Assembly: GCA_017416465.1 (NCBI GenBank)
Contig: JAFQCK010000003.1
Coordinates: forward strand, 1-64,000
Reading direction: 5' to 3'
Source: Lachnospiraceae bacterium
GTDB lineage: Bacteria > Bacillota > Clostridia > Lachnospirales > Lachnospiraceae
DNA: 64,000 nucleotides
The position numbers were made by a program, and so were the translations under genes. Under the pieces are notes generated by a model. The model was not told the origin of the DNA, ran no database searches, and worked only from the letters and a program-made list of their open reading frames with translations. Shown piece after piece: positions 1 to 7,288 of the stretch (the stretch's first letter is position 1; every line of letters starts with the position of its first letter).

Positions 1-457
1 AGCCGTTAGCATCGTATGTGGGTGTGCCTGCGATTGCCTTCTTGACATCCCAGACAGAGTTGTCAAAGAAAGACATGATGGTAGCTTCGCCAAGATACAT
101 GTTACTCTTGACATAAACTCTTGCTGTGAGCACGTCACCGGGTTTAATGTAGTAGTCGGTAAGATTGCCGTCTGCTTCATAGTATTCGCTGGCGATGTAG
201 ACGAAACCGTCAGTAAGACCGTCTGCACCCTTTGCTGTACCATAATCTTTTACAAGGTCAGCATAGGAGATAATGCCGTCTGCTGCTGTGGTTACTTCTG
301 CACCGTTAGCATCTGTTGATTTTTTTACTGTGACTGATGCACCGACTGCATCTGCAGCGGTAACTTCGGGGAATGCAACACCGCAAGCAAAAGCTATGCC
401 GAAAATCATGGTAAGGCACAGAAACATTGCAAGCGATTTTTTAAGGAAACGTTTCAT
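1..457 (-). CDS. Secreted protein, N-terminal part (3' end outside window)
   Basis: The reading frame is open to the left edge, so about 152 N-terminal residues are visible. They begin with a signal peptide: positive MKRFLKKS, a hydrophobic stretch, then a likely cleavage region near residue 30. The ATG at 457 has a GGAGG ribosome site directly upstream (about 466-470). Downstream, a segment with YIKPGDVLTARVYVK and later FFDNSVWD resembles the beta-sandwich style of cohesin-like or other cell-surface domains, but I cannot assign a family. It belongs to the host and is separated from the next gene by a terminator. Confidence 0.75.
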   Translation of the reverse strand, partial: MKRFLKKSLAMFLCLTMIFGIAFACGVAFPEVTAADAVGASVTVKKSTDANGAEVTTAADGIISYADLVKDYGTAKGADGLTDGFVYIASEYYEADGNLTDYYIKPGDVLTARVYVKSNMYLGEATIMSFFDNSVWDVKKAIAGTPTYDANG

Positions 458-570
458 ATCTTTTACCTCCAAATTTTTTACCGCATCATTGCGGCATGAT
501 ATACGTTACCTCGTATAGTGTAACATATAATATATATAAATTTCAATCCATTTTTAAAAAAATTTAAACA

Positions 571-606
571 AAAAAAGAACGAAAACATCTGTTCCCGTTC
601 TTTTTT
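571..606 (-). terminator. Rho-independent terminator after the PHP-domain gene
   Basis: An inverted repeat (AAAAAAGAACG at 571-581 and CGTTCTTTTTT at 596-606) reads on the minus strand as a stem followed by a T-run. It lies just past the stop at 611. Confidence 0.7.
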
Positions 607-610
607 GAAA

Positions 611-1891
611 TTATTTCTGTTTGATTTTATTAACAATAACTCCGAGTCTCGTGTCATCAAAAGCTTTTTTCTTCTTTTCTTCATCTGTGAGAGGCGGAAT
701 TTCAGCATCCGGATCAATAAATCTTTCCATATTTCCGTCATCACAAACAAACGCCTGAGTCATACATATTCCGCCCCTGCCCTTAAGCTGCGCACGGACA
801 TAGCAACTGATATTTTCCTCATAATCTGTAAGTCTGATTTCTGAAGTAAGTTCACCGTCAGTATCAATTTTATCACTTTTAATAATTTCACCGTCGGCAA
901 TCCATTCGATAACGCTGCAATTAACACCCGAAATCTTTATAATATCATTTTCATCGTCTATAACCATACCGTTGACAAAAGGATAAGGGCCTTCTCCGAC
1001 AAAATCTTCACCGAGTTCATTTTTTGCATAACGGGCAATTGAGAAAAATCTGCCGTTTTCAAGAGCATTTCTGAAATTTTCCATAGAATACTCAGGAATT
1101 ATAAAATCCATAAATGCGGTATCAATTTCACAGACTCTGTGTGCATCGCTGTTTGCAAATCCGAAAACGGTTCGCTTGCCTTCGGGAATAATCTTCTTGA
1201 GAAGCTCATCCCAGAGAATTCTGTCACTACGGTTAGGTCTGTCATACATATTAAGAACTTCAATACCCAGACACGATTTATAACGCCTTATTAAATCGGC
1301 AAAAAACCTTATATTTTCGGGAACTTTTGCACAAGAGGGATCTCTGTAAGCGCCAAGCCAGTCAGTAGGATGATTGATATGTGAAACACCGCCGCTTTGC
1401 TCAATCCTTTTTATCGGACCTTCAAAATCATTTTCTTTTCCGTATTTTCCTTCAAGTGCATTATCCGTGAAATATCCGTTGACATGATTTTTCATAAGAG
1501 TAAACATATTTGCTTCTATTGCACGGGGAATACACATAAGTCCTCTCTTTTTGGTACGAAGATTATTCTTTGTTTTATATGTACCCGATAAAACCTGTCT
1601 GTATTCTTCCGTGGTAAGATGTCTTCTCTTTCCGTGCCAGAGATACTGAAAGGTAAAGAGAGGAACAAGAGTAGGTAATTTATCCCATTCTTTTCCGAGA
1701 AGACCGTGCTCGGCAAAGGCAAGAATATCAAAATCGTTGTCATAGAATCCTGCAATCATATCTGCCATTGTGTTGTTGGCATCGCTGTAGGTTGAATGAG
1801 TATGAAGATTGGTTTTATAATGGTATTCATCTTTTCCGAAAAGATTAACCACATCAGAGTACGGACTTGTAATTTTAAAATTTCTTGACAT
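611..1891 (-). CDS. PHP-domain metal-dependent phosphoesterase
   Basis: A protein of about 426 aa with the PHP signature THSTYSD near the N-terminus (HxH at about residues 30-32), then AEHG, HINHP and SDAHR further on. These are the metal-binding histidines and aspartates of the PolIII/histidinol-phosphatase superfamily. It probably hydrolyses a phosphoester; the substrate is unknown. I chose the ATG at 1891 because GAGG lies 7 nt upstream; an in-frame ATG at 1903 has no ribosome site. The gene directly follows the calcineurin-like phosphoesterase gene, so the two are probably co-transcribed. Confidence 0.85.
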   Translation of the reverse strand: MSRNFKITSPYSDVVNLFGKDEYHYKTNLHTHSTYSDANNTMADMIAGFYDNDFDILAFAEHGLLGKEWDKLPTLVPLFTFQYLWHGKRRHLTTEEYRQVLSGTYKTKNNLRTKKRGLMCIPRAIEANMFTLMKNHVNGYFTDNALEGKYGKENDFEGPIKRIEQSGGVSHINHPTDWLGAYRDPSCAKVPENIRFFADLIRRYKSCLGIEVLNMYDRPNRSDRILWDELLKKIIPEGKRTVFGFANSDAHRVCEIDTAFMDFIIPEYSMENFRNALENGRFFSIARYAKNELGEDFVGEGPYPFVNGMVIDDENDIIKISGVNCSVIEWIADGEIIKSDKIDTDGELTSEIRLTDYEENISCYVRAQLKGRGGICMTQAFVCDDGNMERFIDPDAEIPPLTDEEKKKKAFDDTRLGVIVNKIKQK

Positions 1892-1903
1892 AACGCACCT
1901 CAT

Positions 1904-3220
1904 TTATTCTTTGAAACTGAATATTCCGTTATTATCGGAAAAGCCTTTATTGTTGCCGACGGTATTCATCAGCATTTCCTTCAGACAGATTTTTTCACCG
2001 TTTTTCGAAAGCTTGGTTTCAACCTTACCTAAAATAAAACCGACACGGTCAAAAAGCTTGTCAAATGCATCACCGACCGGAGTGCCTTTGATATAAGGCT
2101 GGTCCCCTTTAAAAATAGCTACACCGATTTCACCCGCAAGATCAATAATCTTTGTTTTTTTCAAAGAGTTATCAACCTTAATAAAGAGAAACCTGCCGAT
2201 TGTTCCTACTTTAAGCGAATTAACCGTCTTTCTTCCGAGCTTTTTCAGAATTCCGTCACCTTTGAAAATGTTATTTATACGGTTAACAATTGATTTTCTG
2301 AACTGATTATCAAAGAATTCATCAAGCGGTACTCCGTGTGTTTCGCTTCTGAATTCGGGAACATCAATTGAATTAACCTCAATTCTTTCAGAGGAATATG
2401 AAATCTTTCTGTATTTCGCAGGACTGCCCGTAAGACATGATGTGCATATGTCAACAACAGTATTACCCTTTTCGGTAGTGAATTTATTTATGCTCTGAAT
2501 ATGCATATGACCCGTCAGAATAAGCTTTACTCCGTTATCGGCAAGTAAAGTTGCCGTATTCCTCCAATTTTTCAGCTTTGCATCACCAACAAGCTCAAAA
2601 ACTGGAACGGGAGGAATAACGGGATAATGACATATGGCAATCACTTCGCACCGTGCATTCCGTGCTTCGTCAAGCTGACATTTTATCCATTCGGAAAGCC
2701 TTTCATCAACAGTTCCTTTGGGGTTATTTTCTGCATCACAATTTATTGCAAGAAGGCGGATTCCGTCTGATAGTTCAGCAACATAGGAAAGCGTTTTTTC
2801 GTCAACGGAAAGTGCCTGAGAATATCCGAAATCTTTATACAGATCGGAAAGAATACAAAAAGGAGTGCCTTCAGCCTCAATACATTCGTCATTAACGAAT
2901 GCTCTTGATTTTTTATTGTAATCATGGCCTGCAGTTATAACAAAAATCTTTTTACCTGCTTCTCTAAGCTTGTAAAGCTCTTTTATAAAGCTTTTGTGAC
3001 TTTCAATTTCTCCGTTTTTTGAAAGATCACCGGGAATGATGACATATTCTGTTTCATTATCAGCGGCAATATCCGCAAAAACAGCTTTTGCAATATCGCT
3101 GCTTTCTGCCATGAAATATTGCTCTCTGCTCATATATTCATCAAACGCTTTACCGCTTGCACCGAGCGAGGGTTCAAAATAATGGGTATCGGTCACGAGA
3201 TAAAAATTAAACTTCTTCAT
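1904..3220 (-). CDS. Calcineurin-like metallophosphoesterase
   Basis: 438 aa. Metallophosphoesterase blocks appear in the expected order: VTDTHYFE (D-x-H, residues 10-13), PGDLSKNGE (GDxxxxGE), GHDYN, then CHYPVIP and LTGHMHIQS (GHxH). Together these form a dinuclear metal site. The C-terminal third, about 120 residues, is outside the core fold and unrecognised. No signal peptide is evident. It overlaps or abuts the PHP gene (13 nt between stop and start), suggesting a two-phosphoesterase operon in the host. The substrate cannot be inferred. Confidence 0.85.
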   Translation of the reverse strand: MKKFNFYLVTDTHYFEPSLGASGKAFDEYMSREQYFMAESSDIAKAVFADIAADNETEYVIIPGDLSKNGEIESHKSFIKELYKLREAGKKIFVITAGHDYNKKSRAFVNDECIEAEGTPFCILSDLYKDFGYSQALSVDEKTLSYVAELSDGIRLLAINCDAENNPKGTVDERLSEWIKCQLDEARNARCEVIAICHYPVIPPVPVFELVGDAKLKNWRNTATLLADNGVKLILTGHMHIQSINKFTTEKGNTVVDICTSCLTGSPAKYRKISYSSERIEVNSIDVPEFRSETHGVPLDEFFDNQFRKSIVNRINNIFKGDGILKKLGRKTVNSLKVGTIGRFLFIKVDNSLKKTKIIDLAGEIGVAIFKGDQPYIKGTPVGDAFDKLFDRVGFILGKVETKLSKNGEKICLKEMLMNTVGNNKGFSDNNGIFSFKE

Positions 3221-3270
3221 TTCATCACCCTTTATCGCACATTTATTTTATTATATCATTACAAAACAAA

Positions 3271-3298
3271 AAGTGCAAGGCATTTAAACCCTGCACTT
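3271..3298 (-). terminator. Rho-independent terminator after the GNAT gene
   Basis: Stem AAGTGCAagg / cccTGCACTT at 3271-3280 and 3289-3298. On the minus strand it is followed by TTTGTTTTG. It sits directly after the stop at 3303. Confidence 0.75.
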
Positions 3299-3302
3299 GT
3301 TA

Positions 3303-3806
3303 TTATTTAAATATTCCGGTATTTTTCCAAAGAAGCTTTTCGGAATTTGCCCTTGTTCCGGCAAAATTATCTTCAAATTCTTTAACCAGCTCCGCACCGA
3401 GTCTGAGATAAAGACTTTTGGCCGAGTCATTTCCCTTCACAACGCAGATGCTCATTGATTTATATCCGTTATCATATGCATATTTGCCCATGGTGCGGAT
3501 AAGCTCGGTGCCTATTCCCCTGCCTCTTGCATTTTCGGAAACATGAAGGGAATCAAGATACCATGTATTTTCAAGTTCCTCATCCTCTTTTCCTGCCGTA
3601 AATCCGAGAAAAAGGTCCGCTTCATATGCCACCCATATTTTATTTTCGTCCTCAAGATATTTTTTCCACCTGTTTTTTGCCGTTTCAACAGTCAATGAGG
3701 AAAGATAATCTTCCGACACAAGCCCTCTGTAGGTTGTTTTATGATTATGAACATATAATAATGAAATATTTTCAAGATCATTTTCGTTTGCAAATCTTAT
3801 ATTCAT
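3303..3806 (-). CDS. GNAT family N-acetyltransferase
   Basis: About 167 aa with a complete GNAT fold outline. The acetyl-CoA P-loop motif A is visible as ARGRGIGTEL, preceded by the LDSLHVSE beta strand, with the C-terminal NDSAKSLYLRLGA motif B region. It transfers an acetyl group to an amine of unknown substrate. I chose the ATG at 3806 because AGGTG lies upstream; the longer start adds only three residues. It belongs to the host and lies between the phosphoesterase pair and the interrupted peptidase. Confidence 0.88.
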   Translation of the reverse strand: MNIRFANENDLENISLLYVHNHKTTYRGLVSEDYLSSLTVETAKNRWKKYLEDENKIWVAYEADLFLGFTAGKEDEELENTWYLDSLHVSENARGRGIGTELIRTMGKYAYDNGYKSMSICVVKGNDSAKSLYLRLGAELVKEFEDNFAGTRANSEKLLWKNTGIFK

Positions 3807-3823
3807 AAGAAACACCTGCCGAT

Positions 3824-4400
3824 TTATATGTCTTTTTCGATTGAATTTATAATTTGAACGGCATTATCAGATGTCTTTTTCATCGCATTTACAATGAAAG
3901 GCGATTCAAGCCCTGCCGACTCAATAAGCTCCGTTAACGATACACTACCGGTTTTTTTCATAAAGTCAACATATTTTTCGAGAGCGTTCGCAAAGTTTTC
4001 TCTTGAAAGACGGAGAAAGCCGAGTGCAACACACTGAGCTATACAATAATCAATGTAATAAAACGGACTTTCAAATATATGCATCTGATACTGCCAGCGC
4101 GTGCCGAGCTCAAGATACGGAATACCTTCAAAAGAAAGATATGGTCTGTATTTTTTCTCAAGTTTAAGATATTCCGATTTTCTTTCCTGAGCAGTGAGTT
4201 CCGGATTTTCATAAACTATATGCTGAAATTCATCAACAATTACACCGTAGGGAATGAAGGAAAGAGCATCCACTATGTGCTTATATCTGTATTTATCCGA
4301 TTTATCTCCAAAAAAATCATCCATATACTTGTGACAAAGGAACTCCATGCTCATGCTGTGGCATTCGTGAGAGTTACGATGATGACAATAATAATCAAAA
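3824..4400 (-). pseudogene. M3-family oligoendopeptidase, C-terminal remnant split by the element
   Basis: The frame carries ECHSMSMEFL and GTRWQYQMHIFESPFYYIDYCIAQ, which are hallmarks of the M3/PepF oligoendopeptidase catalytic domain downstream of the zinc motif. The Glu in ECHSM is probably the third zinc ligand. The HEXXH helix and the whole N-terminal part are missing: reading upstream, host-like sequence ends at about IFDYYCHH and runs into the integrase gene. The frame extends to a TTG at 4426, but residues beyond IFDYY belong to the element. The missing half should lie past the right end of the element. Known serine integrases commonly interrupt conserved genes in this way. Confidence 0.85.
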
Positions 4401-4425
4401 ATTTGAGAACCTTGGGTATATTTCA
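4392..4425. other. Left attachment site (attL) region
   Basis: This is where host peptidase coding sequence changes to integrase coding sequence. The shared core probably lies in or near TTTTTGATTAT (minus strand), because the host frame needs FDYY there and the integrase stop TGA lies inside it. The exact core cannot be fixed without attR or an empty site. Confidence 0.5.
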
Positions 4426-5939
4426 ATTTTTATATCCCCATTCGGTTCTTTGGCATAAACAATTTTCGATAAGATTTCTTTCAACAAAGCATTTTGTTCT
4501 TTTCTCGTTAAACTATAAAAACTATCAAGTAATTTTTCTGTTTTGGGCAAAAGCATCAATCTATTGTCACTTTGGTTTTCTATCTGCTCTATTTCATTTG
4601 AAATGCTGTTTTTTCTATTGACAAGTTCCGCTATATCTTTATCTAAAATAGCTTTTCGTTGTTGAAATATTTCGATTGTATAAATGCCTTTTTCCAAAAA
4701 ACTATACGCATTATTTAATTGCAAATTGAGTTCATCAATTTCTTTATTTAATCTTGCTAAATAGCTTTTAAATTCATCAAGTTCTTTTCGACTATTATCT
4801 TCAGCACTGATTTTCACTTTGAAATCATCATACCATGCTTTAAGGTTCTGTATGATAGCCGTTTCTATAACTTGATAATCAGCAGAATGATTTTCACATA
4901 TTGCTGTCATAGTGCATATAAATCTTTCTTGTTGACCTTTATTAGTTTTATGAGTACATCTGCGAATTCCTCTGCCGCAATATTTACAGAAAAGTAAACC
5001 AGCAAAAGCATTTTTTATTTCAGTATCTTTTTTAACTTTTGTATCATTCGTTCTGGTTTTCATTACTTCTTGGGCAGTGTAAAAAATTTCTTCAGAAATA
5101 ATCGCTGGATGCAAACCATCATAAAGCTCAATTTCATTTATATCTTTGATATACTTTCTGGTTTTAACAACTACTCCATTTTCAATGGTTTTAGATTCTT
5201 TTTGTTGTCCTCTTTTTATTTTCCCTATATATACAGGATTATTTATAATTTTTAAAACCGTTGAATGAGTCCAATATTTTGCCTTATATCTTGTTGGAAT
5301 GAGAGCTTTGTTTAAATAATTTGCTATTCTGTTTCCGCCCCATCCGTTATTAAATAATTCAAACATTTTTTGAACTACTTCAGCTTCTTCGGGTACAATT
5401 TCTAAAGTGTACCCCTTTTCTTTTTCAAGTTTAATAACCTTATATCCATAGGGTGATGTTCCACCAACATATTTACCTTCAGATGCAGAAATTTGTCTGC
5501 CACGAATAAGCCTTCGAGTGATGGTTTTATATTCTCTTCTGCTCATAAACAAGCCAAACTCAAAGTATTCTTCATCGAATTCGTTTAATGGGTCATATGT
5601 TTTTGTGGGAGTAATAATTTTTGTGCCGGTAAACTGAAAAGTCTGACTGATTATACCTTGGTCTACACTATTACCTCTTGCTAATCTGTCAATGTCGATT
5701 ACAAGAACTCCAGCATATTTATTTTGACTTACATCATTTAATAATTCTTGAACCTTGGGTCTTGCAGCAATAGTTTCGCCTGATACAACTTCATCATAAA
5801 TTTTTTCAACAAAGTATTTGCGGTCTTTAGCTAATTTACTTAATATGCTCTGATGTCTTTTTAGTGTTTCTTCTACGCTTAAATTCTCATAATCTCTATC
5901 AAATTGAGATTTTCTTAAATACATTGCATACTTTTCCAT
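4395..5939 (-). CDS. Large serine recombinase (integrase)
   Basis: 514 aa. The N-terminal resolvase domain has the nucleophile Ser in YLRKSQFD (about residue 11), SGETIAARP and VIDIDRLARG. A recombinase domain follows (GGTSPYGYKV, GWGGNRIANYLN), then a zinc ribbon (CKYCGRGIRRC and later C residues) and a coiled-coil-rich C-terminus (about 380-450). This is the large serine integrase architecture that catalyses unidirectional attP x attB recombination. It lies at the very end of the element, and its stop codon falls in the attachment core. The ATG at 5939 has AAAGGAG upstream. A perfect sigma-A promoter lies at 6008-6036. Confidence 0.95.
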   Translation of the reverse strand: MEKYAMYLRKSQFDRDYENLSVEETLKRHQSILSKLAKDRKYFVEKIYDEVVSGETIAARPKVQELLNDVSQNKYAGVLVIDIDRLARGNSVDQGIISQTFQFTGTKIITPTKTYDPLNEFDEEYFEFGLFMSRREYKTITRRLIRGRQISASEGKYVGGTSPYGYKVIKLEKEKGYTLEIVPEEAEVVQKMFELFNNGWGGNRIANYLNKALIPTRYKAKYWTHSTVLKIINNPVYIGKIKRGQQKESKTIENGVVVKTRKYIKDINEIELYDGLHPAIISEEIFYTAQEVMKTRTNDTKVKKDTEIKNAFAGLLFCKYCGRGIRRCTHKTNKGQQERFICTMTAICENHSADYQVIETAIIQNLKAWYDDFKVKISAEDNSRKELDEFKSYLARLNKEIDELNLQLNNAYSFLEKGIYTIEIFQQRKAILDKDIAELVNRKNSISNEIEQIENQSDNRLMLLPKTEKLLDSFYSLTRKEQNALLKEILSKIVYAKEPNGDIKIEIYPRFSNF

Positions 5940-6007
5940 AATGAACTCCTTTCTTTTTTAAGATAAAGGAATTTTAATTTTTTCATTCTTCCTCCTTTCT
6001 AATATAC

Positions 6008-6036
6008 ATTATATATTCAAGTTTGTAATTTGTCAA
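6008..6036 (-). promoter_or_regulatory. Sigma-A promoter for the integrase
   Basis: On the minus strand TTGACA (6031-6036), 17-nt spacer, TATAAT (6008-6013). The -35 overlaps one end of an AATAAC-N6-AATAAT repeat at 6035-6052 that runs in the opposite orientation. Confidence 0.8.
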
Positions 6037-6050
6037 TAACCAAAAAAATA

Positions 6051-6074
6051 ATAGCAACCCCGAAGGGTTGCTAT
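6051..6074 (-). terminator. Rho-independent terminator ending the dut operon
   Basis: A perfect 10-bp stem ATAGCAACCC/GGGTTGCTAT with a 4-nt loop, followed on the minus strand by TATTTTTTTTG. It separates the nucleotide-metabolism operon from the integrase promoter. Confidence 0.9.
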
Positions 6075-6079
6075 CTATA

Positions 6080-6238
6080 TTAACTTGCTTTATTATAATT
6101 TGCACTTTTCGCTCTTCTAATATAAGAGTCGGAAATAATTTTTTCTATTCTTTTAATTCTTAATGATTTATCTTTTTCATAACAATTATCATGTATGGTT
6201 ACACAAATATTATCTTTTCTAAATTCGCCTACTACCAA
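6080..6238 (-). CDS. Small basic protein, 52 aa, TTG start
   Basis: An open frame from a TTG (6238) with GGGAGG nine bases upstream. It ends just before the terminator. The product is rich in Lys, Arg and Ile (SLRIKRIEKIISDSYIRRAK) and might bind nucleic acid. It is the last gene of the dut operon, 5 nt after the dut stop. I recognise no family. Confidence 0.5.
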   Translation of the reverse strand: MVVGEFRKDNICVTIHDNCYEKDKSLRIKRIEKIISDSYIRRAKSANYNKAS

Positions 6239-6243
6239 TATAA

Positions 6244-6747
6244 TTATCCTCCCTTATTATTAGTTGAACCTATTCCACCTGTTCTTGTTTCTGTAGCTTC
6301 GTCATCATCAGTAATATCATATGCAACGATAATTCCCTGAACGAATGAATCACCCTGTTTTACACGCAAATATTCAGAGTTACTATGATTTGTCATTTTC
6401 ACAAAAATATGCCCCTCATTATTTTCATTGTTATAATAGTCTTGGTCTATCAGTCCTATTGTATTATCTAACTGTATCTGATATTTAAAACCAAAACTAC
6501 TTCGAGGCAACATAAACAACGCTCTATTTTCGTTAAGGCTACACTTGATACCTGTAGGAATTTTAATTGTCATACCGGGAGCTAAAACAAAATCAAATGG
6601 TGACTTAAAATCATATCCGGCTGAACCTTTTGTAGCTCTTTTAGGAAGTTTAAGTTCATTGTAAGCATATGTTAAATTTTCGGGAGATATGATTGTTCCC
6701 ATAGATTTTTTAAATTCTTCAAATGATACTTTTTCAAATTTATTCAT
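6244..6747 (-). CDS. dut: dUTPase (trimeric dUTP diphosphatase family)
   Basis: 167 aa with all five trimeric dUTPase motifs in order: motif 1 KGSAGYDFKS, motif 2 PRSSFG, motif 3 TIGLIDQDYYN (catalytic Asp), motif 4 KQGDSFVQGI, and motif 5 RTGGIGSTNN, the glycine-rich C-terminal arm. It converts dUTP to dUMP and pyrophosphate. This keeps uracil out of DNA and supplies dUMP to the ThyX encoded in the same run of genes. It starts one base after the nrdG stop, indicating translational coupling. Confidence 0.95.
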   Translation of the reverse strand: MNKFEKVSFEEFKKSMGTIISPENLTYAYNELKLPKRATKGSAGYDFKSPFDFVLAPGMTIKIPTGIKCSLNENRALFMLPRSSFGFKYQIQLDNTIGLIDQDYYNNENNEGHIFVKMTNHSNSEYLRVKQGDSFVQGIIVAYDITDDDEATETRTGGIGSTNNKGG

Positions 6748-6748
6748 A

Positions 6749-7288
6749 TTAAACTACACCTTTATATAAAATTATTTTGTTTTCTTTAAACGACAAACCA
6801 ACATCAATAACTCTTTGATTTGTACTGCCTACCCATTTATGGGTTTTGTGGTTGATATCTTGTTTCGACAATTTAAACTGCCCATCTATAAAAATATCTG
6901 TATATGTAATCACTAAAGCTCGTAATGCATTATAATTTTGGTCTTTGGGACTATTCCAAATATCCTCCAATAAATAACCTGTATACAACCAAATCTTTTT
7001 TTGCGGATATAGGTTTTTTAGTGTTTGAAGTAAAAAATAAACTTCAGTTATATTTTCATCAGCTAATGGTTCGCCACCCAGAATAGATATTCTTTTCACA
7101 TAAGGTTTACCTGCTAATTCAACAAATTTATTTTTTGTTTCTTTTGTCCACTGTTTTCCGCCATTAAAATCCCATGTTTCTTGATTGAAACAACCTTTGC
7201 AATGAAAATGACATCCCTGTACGAAGAGGGAAACTCCAATTCCCTCTCCGTTTGAAATATCCATCTCTCTTATTTGTGAATATCTCAT
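6749..7288 (-). CDS. nrdG: Anaerobic ribonucleotide reductase activating protein
   Basis: 179 aa radical SAM activase. The cluster-binding motif is CHFHCKGC (CxxxCxxC), preceded by FVQGC and followed by NQETWDFNGG. ILGGEPLA is the SAM-binding GGE motif. It uses a [4Fe-4S] cluster and S-adenosylmethionine to install the glycyl radical on NrdD, which is encoded immediately upstream (stop/start adjacent). Confidence 0.95.
   Translation of the reverse strand: MRYSQIREMDISNGEGIGVSLFVQGCHFHCKGCFNQETWDFNGGKQWTKETKNKFVELAGKPYVKRISILGGEPLADENITEVYFLLQTLKNLYPQKKIWLYTGYLLEDIWNSPKDQNYNALRALVITYTDIFIDGQFKLSKQDINHKTHKWVGSTNQRVIDVGLSFKENKIILYKGVV

Noticed and set aside
4079..4621. 180-codon plus-strand frame across the peptidase/integrase junction
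   Set aside because: It is the complement of two well-supported genes and has the Phe/Ile-rich composition of an antisense shadow.
5915..5986. 23-codon frame upstream of the integrase with GGAGGAAG ribosome site
   Set aside because: It overlaps the integrase start in another frame and its product is a Lys-rich peptide without features. It could be a leader peptide, but nothing beyond the ribosome site supports it.
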